Assembly (NCBI RefSeq): GCF_026013645.1
Contig: NZ_CP110224.1
Span: forward strand, 2,356,001-2,420,000
Origin: Virgibacillus natechei
GTDB taxonomy: Bacteria > Bacillota > Bacilli > Bacillales > Amphibacillaceae
Direction of reading: 5' to 3'
Length of the DNA stretch: 64,000 nt
Shown here: positions 1-13,538 of the stretch, in pieces
Layout: the number at the start of each line of letters is the position of its first letter
Position numbering within the stretch: position 1 is the first letter of the stretch
Notes under the pieces: model-generated
Databases searched by the model: none
Told to the model about the DNA's origin: nothing
What the model saw: the letters and a program-made list of their open reading frames with translations, nothing else
Program-made: the position numbers and the translations under genes

Positions 1-161
1 CTTTTCGTAATACGTTGTGCAATTTCCTCAGCATGTCCGACGTACTTGGTATAATAATAACTACTTTCTATCTCTTGATACAATGTATGTTTTTTAATTC
101 TTGAAAAGATTCGCCTCGAACGGCCCTTACCAGCCTCTGGATTAACAATGAAAATGTACAC
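1..161 (-). CDS. Diacylglycerol kinase family lipid kinase, N-terminal part only
   Basis: The minus strand reads from a GTG at 161 into the window edge. It gives about 53 residues beginning MYIFIVNPEAGKGRS, which is the glycine-rich nucleotide-binding start of the diacylglycerol kinase/YegS/BmrU family (IVNPxAGxG). Members phosphorylate lipid substrates with ATP at the membrane. The preferred site is an AGGG inside the end of the upstream gene. The GTG lies one codon after the ytlQ stop and in the same frame. In Bacillus the gene after ytlQ is ytlR, a member of this family. The C-terminal majority lies outside the window, so the exact substrate cannot be judged. Confidence 0.75.
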   Translation of the reverse strand, partial: MYIFIVNPEAGKGRSRRIFSRIKKHTLYQEIESSYYYTKYVGHAEEIAQRITK

Positions 162-164
162 ACG

Positions 165-1082
165 TTAACCCTCATTGCCTATGGTAGGATAGATATCTTC
201 TTCCCATTCCGGGCGTTTAACGGAGATCGTTTGACAGTGCCTCAACAGAATTTCCGTTATTTTTAATTGCCTACTTTTCAATGGAGAAGAAAGATTTCTT
301 TTTTCACGAAACCACGTTTCATAATGATGCTTATCAACAATTTGTGTGTGAAAGGGTTCCGATGAATAAACAATTTTATTAGTTCTGGACAAGATTGTCT
401 TCTGTATAGGAAAGTCATTCTCTTCAAAATGAAGAATGCTTTTTATAAGCTTCTCCGTTCGCTTTAAGGCGATAAGTGGATTCAATATCCTCGTTTGATG
501 TTTACCAGTGTCGATCAACCAGGCTCGTTCATCTCCAGCTATGACAACTGCGTTTGAGTGTTCCTCTACGAGATGAATGATTTCAATACCTATCGGACTT
601 ATTAAAATAATATCAGAATCAACCGATGCATTTTTTATCGTAAAAATAGGTTCGTACATGATTAAATATGTATCCGGAAATCGTTGCAGAAAATATTTAA
701 GTATTGGATCTTCATAATAGTACGTATTCATAAATGATCTCTCTGATACGGTAGAAGTAGCCCATTTTAGTTGAAAGTGTAATAGTTTGTCCAAAAAATA
801 TTGTTTCAATTTAGCTTCCGTATCCAATGATGAGTGATCGTCATCATGCTTTACTTCTTCGACCGGTTCTTCTTTTTTAAAATAATTCTTTAGCTTGAAA
901 AATCCAGATGTTTTTGTTTCAGGTAATTCTTCTTTTTCTTGTGTGACTTTTTCTGGATTACTCCAATTATGATGGAGCTTTTTCCAATTATCCTGTTTTA
1001 ATCGAATATATTGGGTAGGGTAACGATACGCATCCCATTCATAGCGGGAAATATAATCCTGCAATTTAATTAACTGAGCCAT
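165..1082 (-). CDS. ytlQ: YtlQ-like protein with a NERD-type (nuclease-related) region
   Basis: A 305-residue cytoplasmic protein with no signal peptide or membrane segment. A charged linker near residues 45-90 (runs of E, K and D) separates an N-terminal segment from a core at about 100-215. That core (SDIILISPIGIEII, then an aspartate-tryptophan element near 185) resembles the NERD fold often linked to DNA or RNA processing. Activity is not established. The start is supported by a G-rich Shine-Dalgarno (GGGGGGAG) just upstream. It overlaps the end of thpR by 17 bp and is followed at once by the lipid kinase gene, so the three are probably co-transcribed. The name follows conserved order in Bacillus. 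Confidence 0.6.
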   Translation of the reverse strand: MAQLIKLQDYISRYEWDAYRYPTQYIRLKQDNWKKLHHNWSNPEKVTQEKEELPETKTSGFFKLKNYFKKEEPVEEVKHDDDHSSLDTEAKLKQYFLDKLLHFQLKWATSTVSERSFMNTYYYEDPILKYFLQRFPDTYLIMYEPIFTIKNASVDSDIILISPIGIEIIHLVEEHSNAVVIAGDERAWLIDTGKHQTRILNPLIALKRTEKLIKSILHFEENDFPIQKTILSRTNKIVYSSEPFHTQIVDKHHYETWFREKRNLSSPLKSRQLKITEILLRHCQTISVKRPEWEEDIYPTIGNEG

Positions 1083-1650
1083 TCATCTCCCCCCTCTTTA
1101 AACGGTACCTAGCTATCATTTCATATTTCACCGTACTACCTGGATGTATTTGATAGAGGACAACTTCTTCCACTTCTATTTGCTTCTTATTTGAAAATCG
1201 TTCTTTTAACGCTTCAGGGATTGTGGTTACTGTTTCTCCACTCCACTTCTTTGCCAGCGTTATATGCGGGCGATACGGTCTATTTTCCTTATTAAATCCG
1301 ACCTTCATTGTACAAGCTTCCACATATTCCTGTAAATGAGCAAGAGACTTTGTTTTATCAACTCCAGCCCATAGAACACGCGGCTTTTTAGGGTTTCCAA
1401 ATACACCTATACCCCCGACAGCTATTGAAAAAGCTTGTTCATCTTCTATTGTTTTTAGTTCCTCTTTCAATTGACGTAATTTAGTATCGTCAACTTCACC
1501 TAAAAATTTTAATGTAATGTGCAAATCCTCAAAATGAGGCCATTGCTTAAAGGATACATCCTTCTTAAGTTCATGCTGCCACTTCGATAAATTTTCCTTT
1601 AATGATCCAGGAAGTCGAATGGCTATAAAATAATGAGGATTTTTCGACAT
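1066..1650 (-). CDS. thpR: RNA 2',3'-cyclic phosphodiesterase (2H phosphoesterase, LigT/ThpR family)
   Basis: A 194-residue 2H phosphoesterase. Two HxTx motifs, HITL at His44 and HITL at His129, are the paired catalytic elements of the family, which hydrolyses 2',3'-cyclic phosphates on RNA ends and can ligate 2'-5' in vitro. The open frame extends upstream to 1686. The start at 1650 was chosen because a GGAGG sits six bases before this ATG and the protein then begins at the usual MSKNPHYFIAIRLP. It lies 14 bp after the pseudouridine synthase gene and overlaps ytlQ, as expected for an operon (B. subtilis ytlP). The function call is strong; the physiological RNA substrate is unknown. Confidence 0.9.
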   Translation of the reverse strand: MSKNPHYFIAIRLPGSLKENLSKWQHELKKDVSFKQWPHFEDLHITLKFLGEVDDTKLRQLKEELKTIEDEQAFSIAVGGIGVFGNPKKPRVLWAGVDKTKSLAHLQEYVEACTMKVGFNKENRPYRPHITLAKKWSGETVTTIPEALKERFSNKKQIEVEEVVLYQIHPGSTVKYEMIARYRLKRGEMNGSVN

Positions 1651-1664
1651 GGGAATGCCTCCAT

Positions 1665-2384
1665 TTATTTTTTTAGTGAAAGACAATAATCTAATTCTTG
1701 CTCCGTAAGTTCCCTGTAAGTCCCTGTCTTTATAGTATCATCTAAAAAGATCTCTCCCATGCTTAACCGCTTCAAATACATCACCTTTTTGTTAACAGAT
1801 TCAAACATACGCTTAACCTGGTGGTATTTTCCCTCGGTGATGGTTACTTCAATTTCAGAAACAGTGTCACTTTTAAGGATCGTCAATTTAGCTGGTTTTG
1901 CCTTGTAACCATCCCCTAATGTAATTCCTTCTGCAAATTGATCAATATCTTCATCTGTAACGAAACCGTTTATTTTTGCAAAATACACTTTCTCAATATT
2001 CTTTTTCGGGGAGACCAATTGATGTGTGAGCTCCCCATCATTTGTAATGAGCAACAAACCTTCTGTATCCTTATCCAATCTACCTACAGGAAAAGCTTTA
2101 AAATGATGGAGTTCACTTTTTAGCAGATCGATTACTGTCTTTTCTCGATCGTCTACCGTTGCTGAAATAACCCCTTGTGGTTTATTCATCATGAGATAGA
2201 TATATTTCTGATAGAACACTACCCTATCCTGAACCTTTATCGTGTCCACGTTTTGCTCAATATGAATACTGCCATCTTTTACAACAGAATCATTGACGGT
2301 TACCTGCTTCTTTTTTAACATTGTTTTTACATCTTTTCTACTGCCATGGCCTGTATTTGCTAATAACTTATCAAGGCGCATCAT
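1665..2384 (-). CDS. ytzG: Pseudouridine synthase, RsuA/RluB/E/F family (YtzG)
   Basis: A 239-residue enzyme that isomerises uridine to pseudouridine in rRNA. An S4 RNA-binding domain occupies residues 1-60 (MRLDKLLANTGHGSRK), followed by the catalytic domain with the RLD motif; the nucleophile is Asp104 in GRLDKDTEGLLL. This corresponds to B. subtilis YtzG, which is RsuA-like and predicted to act on 16S rRNA. A strong AGGAGG lies upstream of two adjacent ATG codons (2384 and 2381), and either could be used. The gene sits 12 bp downstream of murJ and 14 bp upstream of thpR on the same strand. Confidence 0.88.
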   Translation of the reverse strand: MMRLDKLLANTGHGSRKDVKTMLKKKQVTVNDSVVKDGSIHIEQNVDTIKVQDRVVFYQKYIYLMMNKPQGVISATVDDREKTVIDLLKSELHHFKAFPVGRLDKDTEGLLLITNDGELTHQLVSPKKNIEKVYFAKINGFVTDEDIDQFAEGITLGDGYKAKPAKLTILKSDTVSEIEVTITEGKYHQVKRMFESVNKKVMYLKRLSMGEIFLDDTIKTGTYRELTEQELDYCLSLKK

Positions 2385-2396
2385 TTGAACCTCCTC

Positions 2397-4016
2397 CTAT
2401 CTACGAAAAATTTTATCCAACACACGTACACGATTACCAAGTGTGCGCTCCAATAAAGTTGATTCATAAGCAAGCCATAAATATACGGCGCCCCCAGATC
2501 CTACACCTAAAACAAGCATTAGTATAGTTGCCCATCGTTCTGTCTCGTATGGAAGGAACATCCCAAATACTGCCATTACTACCCAGATAACGAGACACAT
2601 AATACTGACAAAAATAGCGATGAGCATGGTTCTTTTTATTAACTTCCTGAAAGAAAATTGTATTTTTGATTTTATGCGCAAAAGATTTAACGTAACTGCT
2701 GTACCAACGGCTAGCGCAGTACCAAATATAGCTCCTTTTGCGCCAAACATATGAATAAGCTGTATATTTAATAATATTTTAACGAGGAGGCCTCCTGTTA
2801 AACTGATAACAGCATACTTCTGTTCGTTTATACCCTGTAGTACCGCAGAAGATACAGTAAACAAAGCAAATAGTAACCCAACTGGTGCATACCATCCTAA
2901 TAAGTTTCCAGTAATCTCAATGTTTCCTAATCCATATAAAGCTCCATAAGCTTCTTCAGATAAGAAGGAAAGGCCTACAACTGCTGGTATTACAAGTACA
3001 AGAACTATTTGAAATGCTTGATTTATTTGCTCATATAATTCTTCGTGATTTTTTTGTGTAAATATTTTTGTTAATGCCGGTATGATTGCTAACGATAATC
3101 CTGTAGCTAATGTAACCGGTATGATAACGAGTTTATGGCCGTAAAAGTTAATGACAGCGAAAGCTATTTCCCAAATATTACCTTCCCCTCTAGCAACCAT
3201 CGCTCGTTCAAAGGTAAATTGATCTACTAATTGATACAAGGATGTTGCTAAACCTACTATTATAAATGGCCCCGCATAACTAAATAATTCAATAAACAAG
3301 TCTTTTCGAGGTATTTCGTTTGTATACGTTTGCTGCTGTAATCGCTTATCAAGACCTGGCTTTCGTTTCCGCCAGTACCCCCATAAAACAAGTGCAGAAG
3401 CTCCTCCACCAATAAAAGCAGCAAATGTTGCAAAACCAACTGCAGTAGAAACCTCACCATCCAGCACAATCATAACAATAAAAGCAGCTGTTAATAAAAA
3501 CACAATTCGTACCACTTGTTCTACTACCTGTGATACTGCTGTTGGCCCCATAGATTGGTATCCTTGGAAAAATCCTCTGACGATACTCATCGCAGGAATA
3601 ATGATTAGAGCAAAACTGACCATTCGAATAACAAATGTCACATCTTCTACTGCTATGCTACCTGCGTCCTCATCTGTAATATAATTTCCCGCCAACCATT
3701 CAGCACTAAAAAACAGAACTAAAAATGCTAAAAAACCACTAACCATTAAAAGTGAAATTCCAGCTTTAAACATGCGCCTTCCCGTTTCATAGTCACCCAT
3801 CGCATTATATTTGGAAACAAATTTCGAAACGGCTAAAGGAACACCTATCGTCGAAAGGCTAAGTATTATATTATATGGCGTATAGGCAAAACTATATAAC
3901 ACACCGCCCGTTTCCCCAACTAAAGCATTAAATGGAATGACATAGATCATTCCTAAGAATTTCGATAAAAATGATGCTATTGTCAGCATCATTGCTCCTC
4001 TTACCATGTTTGACAT
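2397..4016 (-). CDS. murJ: Lipid II flippase MurJ (YtgP), MOP superfamily
   Basis: A 539-residue polytopic membrane protein with about 14 hydrophobic helices spread over its whole length and short basic loops (for example RRMFK near 80 and YWRKRKPG near 215). It belongs to the polysaccharide/MurJ branch of the MOP exporters. The B. subtilis counterpart YtgP was identified as a MurJ, which flips lipid II across the membrane for peptidoglycan synthesis. SpoVB paralogues share the fold, so the assignment rests on length, the N-terminus MVRGAMMLTIASFLSKF and synteny with ytzG and ytfP. It is the first gene of the minus-strand run; a GGTGG precedes the ATG. Confidence 0.85.
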   Translation of the reverse strand: MSNMVRGAMMLTIASFLSKFLGMIYVIPFNALVGETGGVLYSFAYTPYNIILSLSTIGVPLAVSKFVSKYNAMGDYETGRRMFKAGISLLMVSGFLAFLVLFFSAEWLAGNYITDEDAGSIAVEDVTFVIRMVSFALIIIPAMSIVRGFFQGYQSMGPTAVSQVVEQVVRIVFLLTAAFIVMIVLDGEVSTAVGFATFAAFIGGGASALVLWGYWRKRKPGLDKRLQQQTYTNEIPRKDLFIELFSYAGPFIIVGLATSLYQLVDQFTFERAMVARGEGNIWEIAFAVINFYGHKLVIIPVTLATGLSLAIIPALTKIFTQKNHEELYEQINQAFQIVLVLVIPAVVGLSFLSEEAYGALYGLGNIEITGNLLGWYAPVGLLFALFTVSSAVLQGINEQKYAVISLTGGLLVKILLNIQLIHMFGAKGAIFGTALAVGTAVTLNLLRIKSKIQFSFRKLIKRTMLIAIFVSIMCLVIWVVMAVFGMFLPYETERWATILMLVLGVGSGGAVYLWLAYESTLLERTLGNRVRVLDKIFRR

Positions 4017-4139
4017 TTTCCCACCTGCATCTAAAATCTATTTATACATATCCTATATTTTATCATAGTTAGAGCTTTTACGGATAACGATACTTCTTTC
4101 AAAATTTACATGCAGATTTTAATATTGAGCAAATAGCTA

Positions 4140-4262
4140 CTTAATGGTAAAGTAAAACTTCATTCAGTAGGGGGCGACGCACAAATGTTTTTCGATGGGG
4201 TGACTAAGTCGTAGTTCCAGGAGAGTCGACTTGCCTGTTAAACTGCGATAAAATTGAATGGA
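4140..4262. repeat. Intergenic repeat module, copy 1
   Basis: This gap between murJ and ytfP holds two short modules seen elsewhere in the window. GACGCACAAATGTTTTTCGATG near 4176 recurs near 20430 and, partly, near 25495. CTGTTAAACTGCGATAAA near 4232 recurs near 6128, 16353 and 20520. A TTCATTCA motif precedes the first module here and at 20403. This looks like a dispersed non-coding repeat with insertions between conserved blocks; function unknown. Confidence 0.45.
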
Positions 4263-4276
4263 AAGGACTGAGATAA

Positions 4277-5548
4277 TTGTCATATGATGTAATCGTAATT
4301 GGTGGTGGTCCATCTGGATTAATGGCCGCTATTGCTGCAGCAGAACATGGTTCAAAAACCATGTTAATTGAAAAAGGGAAGAAATTAGGAAAAAAGTTAG
4401 CCATATCTGGCGGTGGACGCTGTAATGTAACAAATCGTTTGCCTCAAGAAGAGATTATTCGACATATACCAGGAAATGGGAAGTTTTTATACAGTCCATT
4501 TTCCGTTTTTAATAACTATGACATCATCGATTTTTTTGAAAATATGGGTGTTGGTCTAAAAGAAGAGGATCACGGCAGAATGTTTCCAGAATCCAATTCA
4601 GCAAAAACAGTTGTGAATGCACTGATTAATCAATTAGATGAACGAAACGTAGAGCAGCATTTGAATACTACTGTAGAAACAGTAAATTATGGTGAAAAAG
4701 AACATATAATTACACTAGCCTCCCAGGAAAAAATCACGACAAAATCGATTGTAATCGCAGTCGGGGGAAAAGCTGTCCCACATACTGGTTCAACAGGTGA
4801 TGGCTACGCATGGGCTCAAAAAGCAGGACACACCGTAACAGAACTTTACCCAACTGAAGTCGCCCTGACTTCTTCAGAAAGCTTTATTAAAAATAAAAGC
4901 TTGCAAGGATTATCTTTAAGGGATGTCTCCTTAACGGTTCTAAATAAAAAGAGCAAACCAATTATTACGCATCAAATGGATATGATATTTACCCATTTTG
5001 GAATATCAGGACCTGCCGTTCTACGTTGCTCCCAATTTGTTGTTAAAGAGCTTATGAAGGGTCAAAAACAGGTACCAATAGTATTAGACTCTTTGCCCGA
5101 TAAGACGGTAGAAAACCTGAATAAGGAAATTTTAGAACAAATGGATCAAAGTCCGAAAAAGGCCATAAAGAATATTTTAAAAGGAATGGTTCCCGAGCGT
5201 TTTCTAGAATACATTCTATCCATTAATAAAATAAGTGAAGAGCAAAAAGCTGCAACTATTTCTAAGGAAGCGATTCGTTCTATTGTTCATAACATGAAGC
5301 AGTTTAGCTTCTATGTACATGGTTCCTTATCACTTGATAAAGCCTTTGTAACTGGTGGAGGAATATCTATAAAGGAAGTTATTCCAAATACAATGCAATC
5401 CAAACTCATGCATGGACTTTATTTTAGTGGTGAAATTTTAGATATACATGGATACACGGGTGGATACAATATCACATCAGCTCTCGTCACTGGTCGCCTC
5501 GCTGGAATGAATGCTGCGAAAGAAGTTGTTGCTTATAATGGTATATGA
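4277..5548 (+). CDS. ytfP: NAD(P)/FAD-dependent oxidoreductase, HI0933/YtfP family
   Basis: A 423-residue flavoprotein. The N-terminal dinucleotide-binding motif GGGPSG at about residues 9-14 is followed by an acidic residue ([11 protein letters not shown]) and the family-typical [12 protein letters not shown] near 44-55. A second glycine-rich stretch ([20 protein letters not shown]) lies near 165-185, and a C-terminal FAD contact ([14 protein letters not shown]) lies near 390. The reaction is not known for this family. The start is TTG, set by AAGGACTGAG upstream and by the motif beginning eight residues in. It is divergent from murJ, as in Bacillus. Confidence 0.82.
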   Translation: MSYDVIVIGGGPSGLMAAIAAAEHGSKTMLIEKGKKLGKKLAISGGGRCNVTNRLPQEEIIRHIPGNGKFLYSPFSVFNNYDIIDFFENMGVGLKEEDHGRMFPESNSAKTVVNALINQLDERNVEQHLNTTVETVNYGEKEHIITLASQEKITTKSIVIAVGGKAVPHTGSTGDGYAWAQKAGHTVTELYPTEVALTSSESFIKNKSLQGLSLRDVSLTVLNKKSKPIITHQMDMIFTHFGISGPAVLRCSQFVVKELMKGQKQVPIVLDSLPDKTVENLNKEILEQMDQSPKKAIKNILKGMVPERFLEYILSINKISEEQKAATISKEAIRSIVHNMKQFSFYVHGSLSLDKAFVTGGGISIKEVIPNTMQSKLMHGLYFSGEILDIHGYTGGYNITSALVTGRLAGMNAAKEVVAYNGI

Positions 5549-5621
5549 TTCCTTGCATTTATTTAACTTCTCGTGTCATCCTAATAGCATTGGGGACATC
5601 ATAGAAAGGGATGATATTGTA

Positions 5622-5831
5622 ATGCAAAACAATGGAATGATTATACCGATAATTGCTTCAGTCGGTGTAGGTGCAGCAACCTACTACGCAATGACTCAAA
5701 ACAATCAAAATTTCGGTCAAGCAATGCAAAAAATGATCCCGGTTGTAACACAAATGAATGGTGATGGTAGCGGGATGAATACTGGCACAACAACAATGAA
5801 TATGAACCCTCCACAAAATGGAATGAGCTAA
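5622..5831 (+). CDS. Small membrane-anchored protein of unknown function
   Basis: A 69-residue protein. Residues 5-22 form one hydrophobic helix (GMIIPIIASVGVGAATYYA), followed by a polar tail rich in Met, Asn, Gln and Gly (QNNQNFGQAMQKM, then TTTMNMNPPQNGMS). The open frame continues upstream to 5511, but that part overlaps ytfP and lacks a site. The ATG at 5622 follows AGAAAGGG at somewhat long spacing. It lies 74 bp after ytfP and immediately before a strong terminator, so it could be the last gene of that unit. I do not recognise the family. Confidence 0.6.
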   Translation: MQNNGMIIPIIASVGVGAATYYAMTQNNQNFGQAMQKMIPVVTQMNGDGSGMNTGTTTMNMNPPQNGMS

Positions 5832-5892
5832 AAGAATAAGAATATATACTTTCTTATCTTTTTAGAAAACTTGGCATTCGCCAAGCCCTGCC

Positions 5893-5925
5893 AAAAAAGG
5901 CGCACTACACGGTGCGCCTTTTTTT
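5893..5925. terminator. Bidirectional rho-independent terminator
   Basis: Stem GGCGCAC (5899-5905) pairs with GTGCGCC (5912-5918) around a six-base loop, flanked by an A-run on the left and a T-run on the right. It ends the ytfP unit. Confidence 0.85.
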
Positions 5926-5929
5926 AGAA

Positions 5930-6782
5930 GATGAATCGATTTCTTAATCGGATTTTTTTAATTTGTATACGTTATTGCAATCTTTATGCTACCGCAGCCC
6001 GAATACACTTCGCTCCCCAATTTGGTGTAGGATCGACCGAAGTTGACTATTGACCTACAGAACATAATTGGACTTCTTCCTTATTCTTCGACGCGTATAA
6101 GACGTGGCGAACGTAGACGTCCTGCCCCGTTAAACTACGATAAAGAACAAAAGCGTAAGCGCCCGTTTAGCAACGTACAAACTGCGCTCAGCGCTGCGGC
6201 TGGTTCAACATTGCCACGTAAAGTGGCGGTTTAGTTGAACTTCCACTGCCGCAATGAGATTAGATGAACTTGACTTATCTCCAATAATGGAGAAAGTCAA
6301 AGTGAATCTTATGCTTGGAAAGCGAAAAGGAAACATGCCCCTTCATAGGGGTATGCTGACGCCTGAGCGCAAGCCCGGTTTTATTCGGCCTTCCTTAAGC
6401 CTAGGGAGTCGATGTTGACTTTCACCACAAGGGTATAAGTGCGACTTTACTTCTGCCTACGCCTCCGGCTTGGCAATCAGTAAGTCTTCTTTTCACCCAC
6501 AGGGCATAAGTGCGACTTTACTTCTGCCTACGCCTCCGGCTTGGCAATCAGTAAGTCTTCTTTTCACCCACAGGGCATAAGTGCGACTTTACTTCTGCCT
6601 ACGCCTCCGGCTTGGCAATCAGTAAGTCTTCTTTATCGTAGTGGAGGAGTGTGAAGTTTGGGGCTGCGCTAAATGCTCGCCCCACCGTAAAAATTTGATA
6701 GTTGCTGGGCGCTGGAGCTGGACGTGGCTATTCCAGTATATGAGTTATCCACAGATTTTAAATTCTATAGTTTCCTATGCAA
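5930..6782. repeat. Repeat-rich non-coding region downstream of the rRNA operon
   Basis: No gene is supported here. The stretch is a mosaic: a GTTAAACTACGATAAA module (6129-6144), a block beginning GAACAAAAGCG at 6145, a tandem 71-bp repeat (6421-6633), and a block (6634-6775) whose reverse complement is at 12249-12360. Blocks at 6145-6190 and 6400-6450 also reappear inverted at 12400-12510. The inverted copies therefore flank the whole rRNA transcription unit. Confidence 0.75.
6421..6633. repeat. Three tandem copies of a 71-bp unit
   Basis: Three direct copies with an exact 71-bp period (anchor ATAAGTGCGACTTTACTTC at 6435, 6506 and 6577). Copies two and three are identical where compared; the first differs at a few bases on its left edge (TTCACCACAAGGGT versus TTCACCCACAGGGC). 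Each carries GCCTACGCCTCCGGCTTGG. A single diverged copy of the unit lies inverted at about 12365-12415. Confidence 0.9.
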
Positions 6783-6819
6783 CAAAAAAACCTAGATACG
6801 ATTATCTCGTATCTAGGTT
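6783..6819 (-). terminator. Terminator of the rRNA operon
   Basis: A 13-bp perfect stem, AACCTAGATACGA (6789-6801) with TCGTATCTAGGTT (6807-6819), is followed on the minus strand by seven T. It lies just beyond the 5S 3' end. Confidence 0.92.
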
Positions 6820-6823
6820 AACT

Positions 6824-6940
6824 TGCCTGGCGACGTCCTACTCTTGCAGGGGCAAAGCCCCAACTACCATCAGCGCTGGAGAGCTTAACTTCTGTGTTCG
6901 GCATGGGAACAGGTGTGACCTCTCCGCTATTACCACCAGA
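6824..6940 (-). rRNA. 5S ribosomal RNA
   Basis: About 117 nt on the minus strand, beginning TCTGGTGGTAATAGCGGAG and ending CGCCAGGCAAG. It contains the conserved CACACCTGTTCCCATGCCGA and CCGAACACAGAAGTTAAGC segments of Firmicute 5S RNA. The two ends are complementary (helix I). Ends are estimated to within a few bases. Confidence 0.95.
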
Positions 6941-7109
6941 CCTGATGTCATTCTGTGTTATTCACTGGATGTGAACATTTTACAGAACTTCCTTATGATA
7001 AGGACAAGTTTTATTATATGCATTTTAGACAAAAAATGCAAGGGTTTTTGTCCATTTATACCCTAAAAACTAAATAAGAGTATCATCAACGCCGATCAAA
7101 TAAGAAATT

Positions 7110-10028
<2,919 letters not shown>

Positions 10029-10216
10029 AGTTACTTGTTTTTATTCAAAAGAACGTACAATTTAATTTGATGTCGTTGATTACTCTTATTTAGTTTTCAA
10101 GGTACAAAATAACAAAATGAGAGATTTACATCCCTCAAAACTGAACCAAACAACCATGTATGTCCCTGACCTCAGAGAACCCGTTAGGGTACCTCTGAAG
10201 CGTTCCTTCTATTTAT

Positions 10217-11788
<1,572 letters not shown>

Positions 11789-12008
11789 AAAGTTTGAATA
11801 AGATCGACACCGTCAATCTCATCAATTGTCTTAGCTTTCTTCCTTTCATGTGCAAAAGAAATTTGTTTTTGTCGAATTCATAGAATACGGACATTCACTT
11901 ACCTCTTCTGACATGTGAAAAACAGTAACCTGTTCTTCTTGACATACTGGTTGTTTTGTTCAGTTTTCAAGGAGCAAATTCATTAATACTTAAAATATCA
12001 AGCTATTC

Positions 12009-12037
12009 ATTATAGCATGCCCGAAACTTAAAGTCAA
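12009..12037 (-). promoter_or_regulatory. rRNA promoter P2
   Basis: On the minus strand, TTGACT (12037-12032) is followed by a 17-bp spacer and a perfect TATAAT (12014-12009). It lies about 220 bp upstream of mature 16S and drives the operon together with P1. Confidence 0.85.
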
Positions 12038-12173
12038 CACCCTCTTTCAAGAAGGGCATTTATATTGTCGCTAAATCGGGAGGTGATTAATTTACCACAT
12101 AAGGTCATTACTTGTCAACAAATAATTAAAGTGAAATATTTTTGCTAAACAATGTCTCAACCTGTGGATTTAC

Positions 12174-12203
12174 ATTATAGCATCTTGACATAATGCTTGT
12201 CAA
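12174..12203 (-). promoter_or_regulatory. rRNA promoter P1
   Basis: On the minus strand, a perfect TTGACA (12203-12198), an 18-bp spacer and a perfect TATAAT (12179-12174). Tandem strong promoters are typical of Bacillus rrn operons. The region upstream of -35 is A/T-rich. Confidence 0.87.
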
Positions 12204-12248
12204 TACAACAATTCTTTCAATATCAAATTGATTTTTCTCGTTTGGATA

Positions 12249-12510
12249 GGAAACTATAGAATTTAAAAGTTATGGATAACTTATATACTGGAATAGCCAC
12301 GTCCAGCTCCAGCGCCCAGCAACTATCAAACTCCACACTCCTCCACTACGATAAAGAAGACTTGCCGATTGGCTCTGCCAGAGGCCTAGTCGCACTTATA
12401 CCCTTGTGGTGAAAGTCAACATCGACTCACTCCGTTCGTCGTGTTTCCTTTATCTCATTGCGAAGTGCTCCAGTTTGTACGTTGCTAAACGGGCGCTTGC
12501 GCTTTTGTTC
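12249..12510. repeat. Inverted copy of the left rrn-flanking repeat
   Basis: The reverse complement of this stretch aligns by eye with blocks at 6145-6190, 6400-6450 and 6620-6775. Shared blocks include GGACGTGGCTATTCCAGTAT, TTGCTGGGCGCTGGAGCTGG, GTTGACTTTCACCACAAGGG and AAGCGCCCGTTTAGCAACG. The copy here is shorter and lacks the tandem 71-bp expansion. The open frame at 12406-12606 lies in repeat DNA and is not a gene. Confidence 0.8.
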
Positions 12511-12731
12511 TATAGTAGTAACTCTCTTGTTAAATACTCAAGTTTGAAGCCAAACTTTTTTAACAGCAAGAACCATAATACAACCGAAACCTTAAGATGT
12601 CAATAGCCTTTCCAAATTCATTATGAGTTATGAGAGTAGTTATACGCTGGAAGGTAATACACGAAGACTTTGTGAATAGTATACACCTATACTACAAATA
12701 ATAAGAGTCACTAAATAAGAGGAGCATTTTT

Positions 12732-13487
12732 ATGAAGTATTTAATTCATGTTATTGTTTGTATACTCGTATTAATTTACCCTTTTGAAAATAAAACAGTT
12801 GTTGCTCAAGATAATTTAGATCCTGTACTTATTGAAACATATGAGGCTGATATTACAGGTGACGGACAAAACGAAGCCATTGAATTAAAAGGCGTTTTAT
12901 TCTCTGAAGACTCGAGTTTCTTTCGTGAAATTTGGATAGATATAAGCAGTGCACATGATGAACATTGGAAGATTACGTATGAAGGTGGTTACGATCCATC
13001 TATTTCATTTATTGATTTGAATCATGACGGTGTTCAAGACATCTTTTATCAAAGTGCAACTGGTGGTAGCGGCGGATTATATAATTATCACCTCCACACT
13101 ATAAAAAATGAAGTAGAAAAAGAGATATCATTACCTGAACAACTGTATATTAAGGGTGAATTTCTGGATAATTTTAATGTTGAGATTCAACTATCACCAC
13201 ATATTGAACCATCTATTATGGATGTTAAAGATCGGGCAGATGAGTATATACGACTTGGAATTTATAATGAAGAAGGTGACGTGCAACAACCAAATTCAGT
13301 TATGATAGATCCGATTGCTTTTTTCGAACCTGTTTTACTGAGTAAGCCTAAAGGATATGGTTTAAAAAGTTACCAACAAATTAGTGGTGCTTACCACGCA
13401 GACCAATTAGGAACGGTTGAAACACTTTGGTATTATGAGAATGATGAGTGGATCATTCTACAGACCGATTGGATTCCAAGCCAATAA
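12732..13487 (+). CDS. Exported protein with FG-GAP/VCBS-like calcium loops, unknown function
   Basis: A 251-residue protein with an N-terminal signal-like segment (residues 1-25, hydrophobic LIHVIVCILVLIYPF, then TVVAQ as a plausible cleavage site). Two DxDxDG-like loops are visible: DITGDGQNEAIEL near 40 and DLNHDGVQDIFY near 95. Similar loops bind calcium in FG-GAP/VCBS repeats. The protein is acidic and has no cysteine pairs, consistent with secretion. GAGGAG lies nine bases upstream of the ATG, and a shared terminator with leuS follows. I recognise the fold type but not the family; no role can be given. Confidence 0.72.
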   Translation: MKYLIHVIVCILVLIYPFENKTVVAQDNLDPVLIETYEADITGDGQNEAIELKGVLFSEDSSFFREIWIDISSAHDEHWKITYEGGYDPSISFIDLNHDGVQDIFYQSATGGSGGLYNYHLHTIKNEVEKEISLPEQLYIKGEFLDNFNVEIQLSPHIEPSIMDVKDRADEYIRLGIYNEEGDVQQPNSVMIDPIAFFEPVLLSKPKGYGLKSYQQISGAYHADQLGTVETLWYYENDEWIILQTDWIPSQ

Positions 13488-13496
13488 TTAATTACG

Positions 13497-13533
13497 AAAA
13501 GGATCCCTTTCATTAGAGAAAGGGATCCTTTTT
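13497..13533. terminator. Bidirectional terminator between the exported protein gene and leuS
   Basis: AAAAGGATCCCTTTC pairs with GAAAGGGATCCTTTTT around a short ATTAGA loop. The A-run and T-run serve converging transcripts from both sides. Confidence 0.88.
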
Positions 13534-13538
13534 AATCA

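Noticed and set aside
6421..6633. CRISPR-like array from the 71-bp repeats
   Set aside because: The copies are head-to-tail with no unique spacers, and no cas genes are in the window.
12406..12606. 66-codon ORF upstream of the exported protein gene
   Set aside because: It lies in the right-hand inverted repeat and has no ribosome site.
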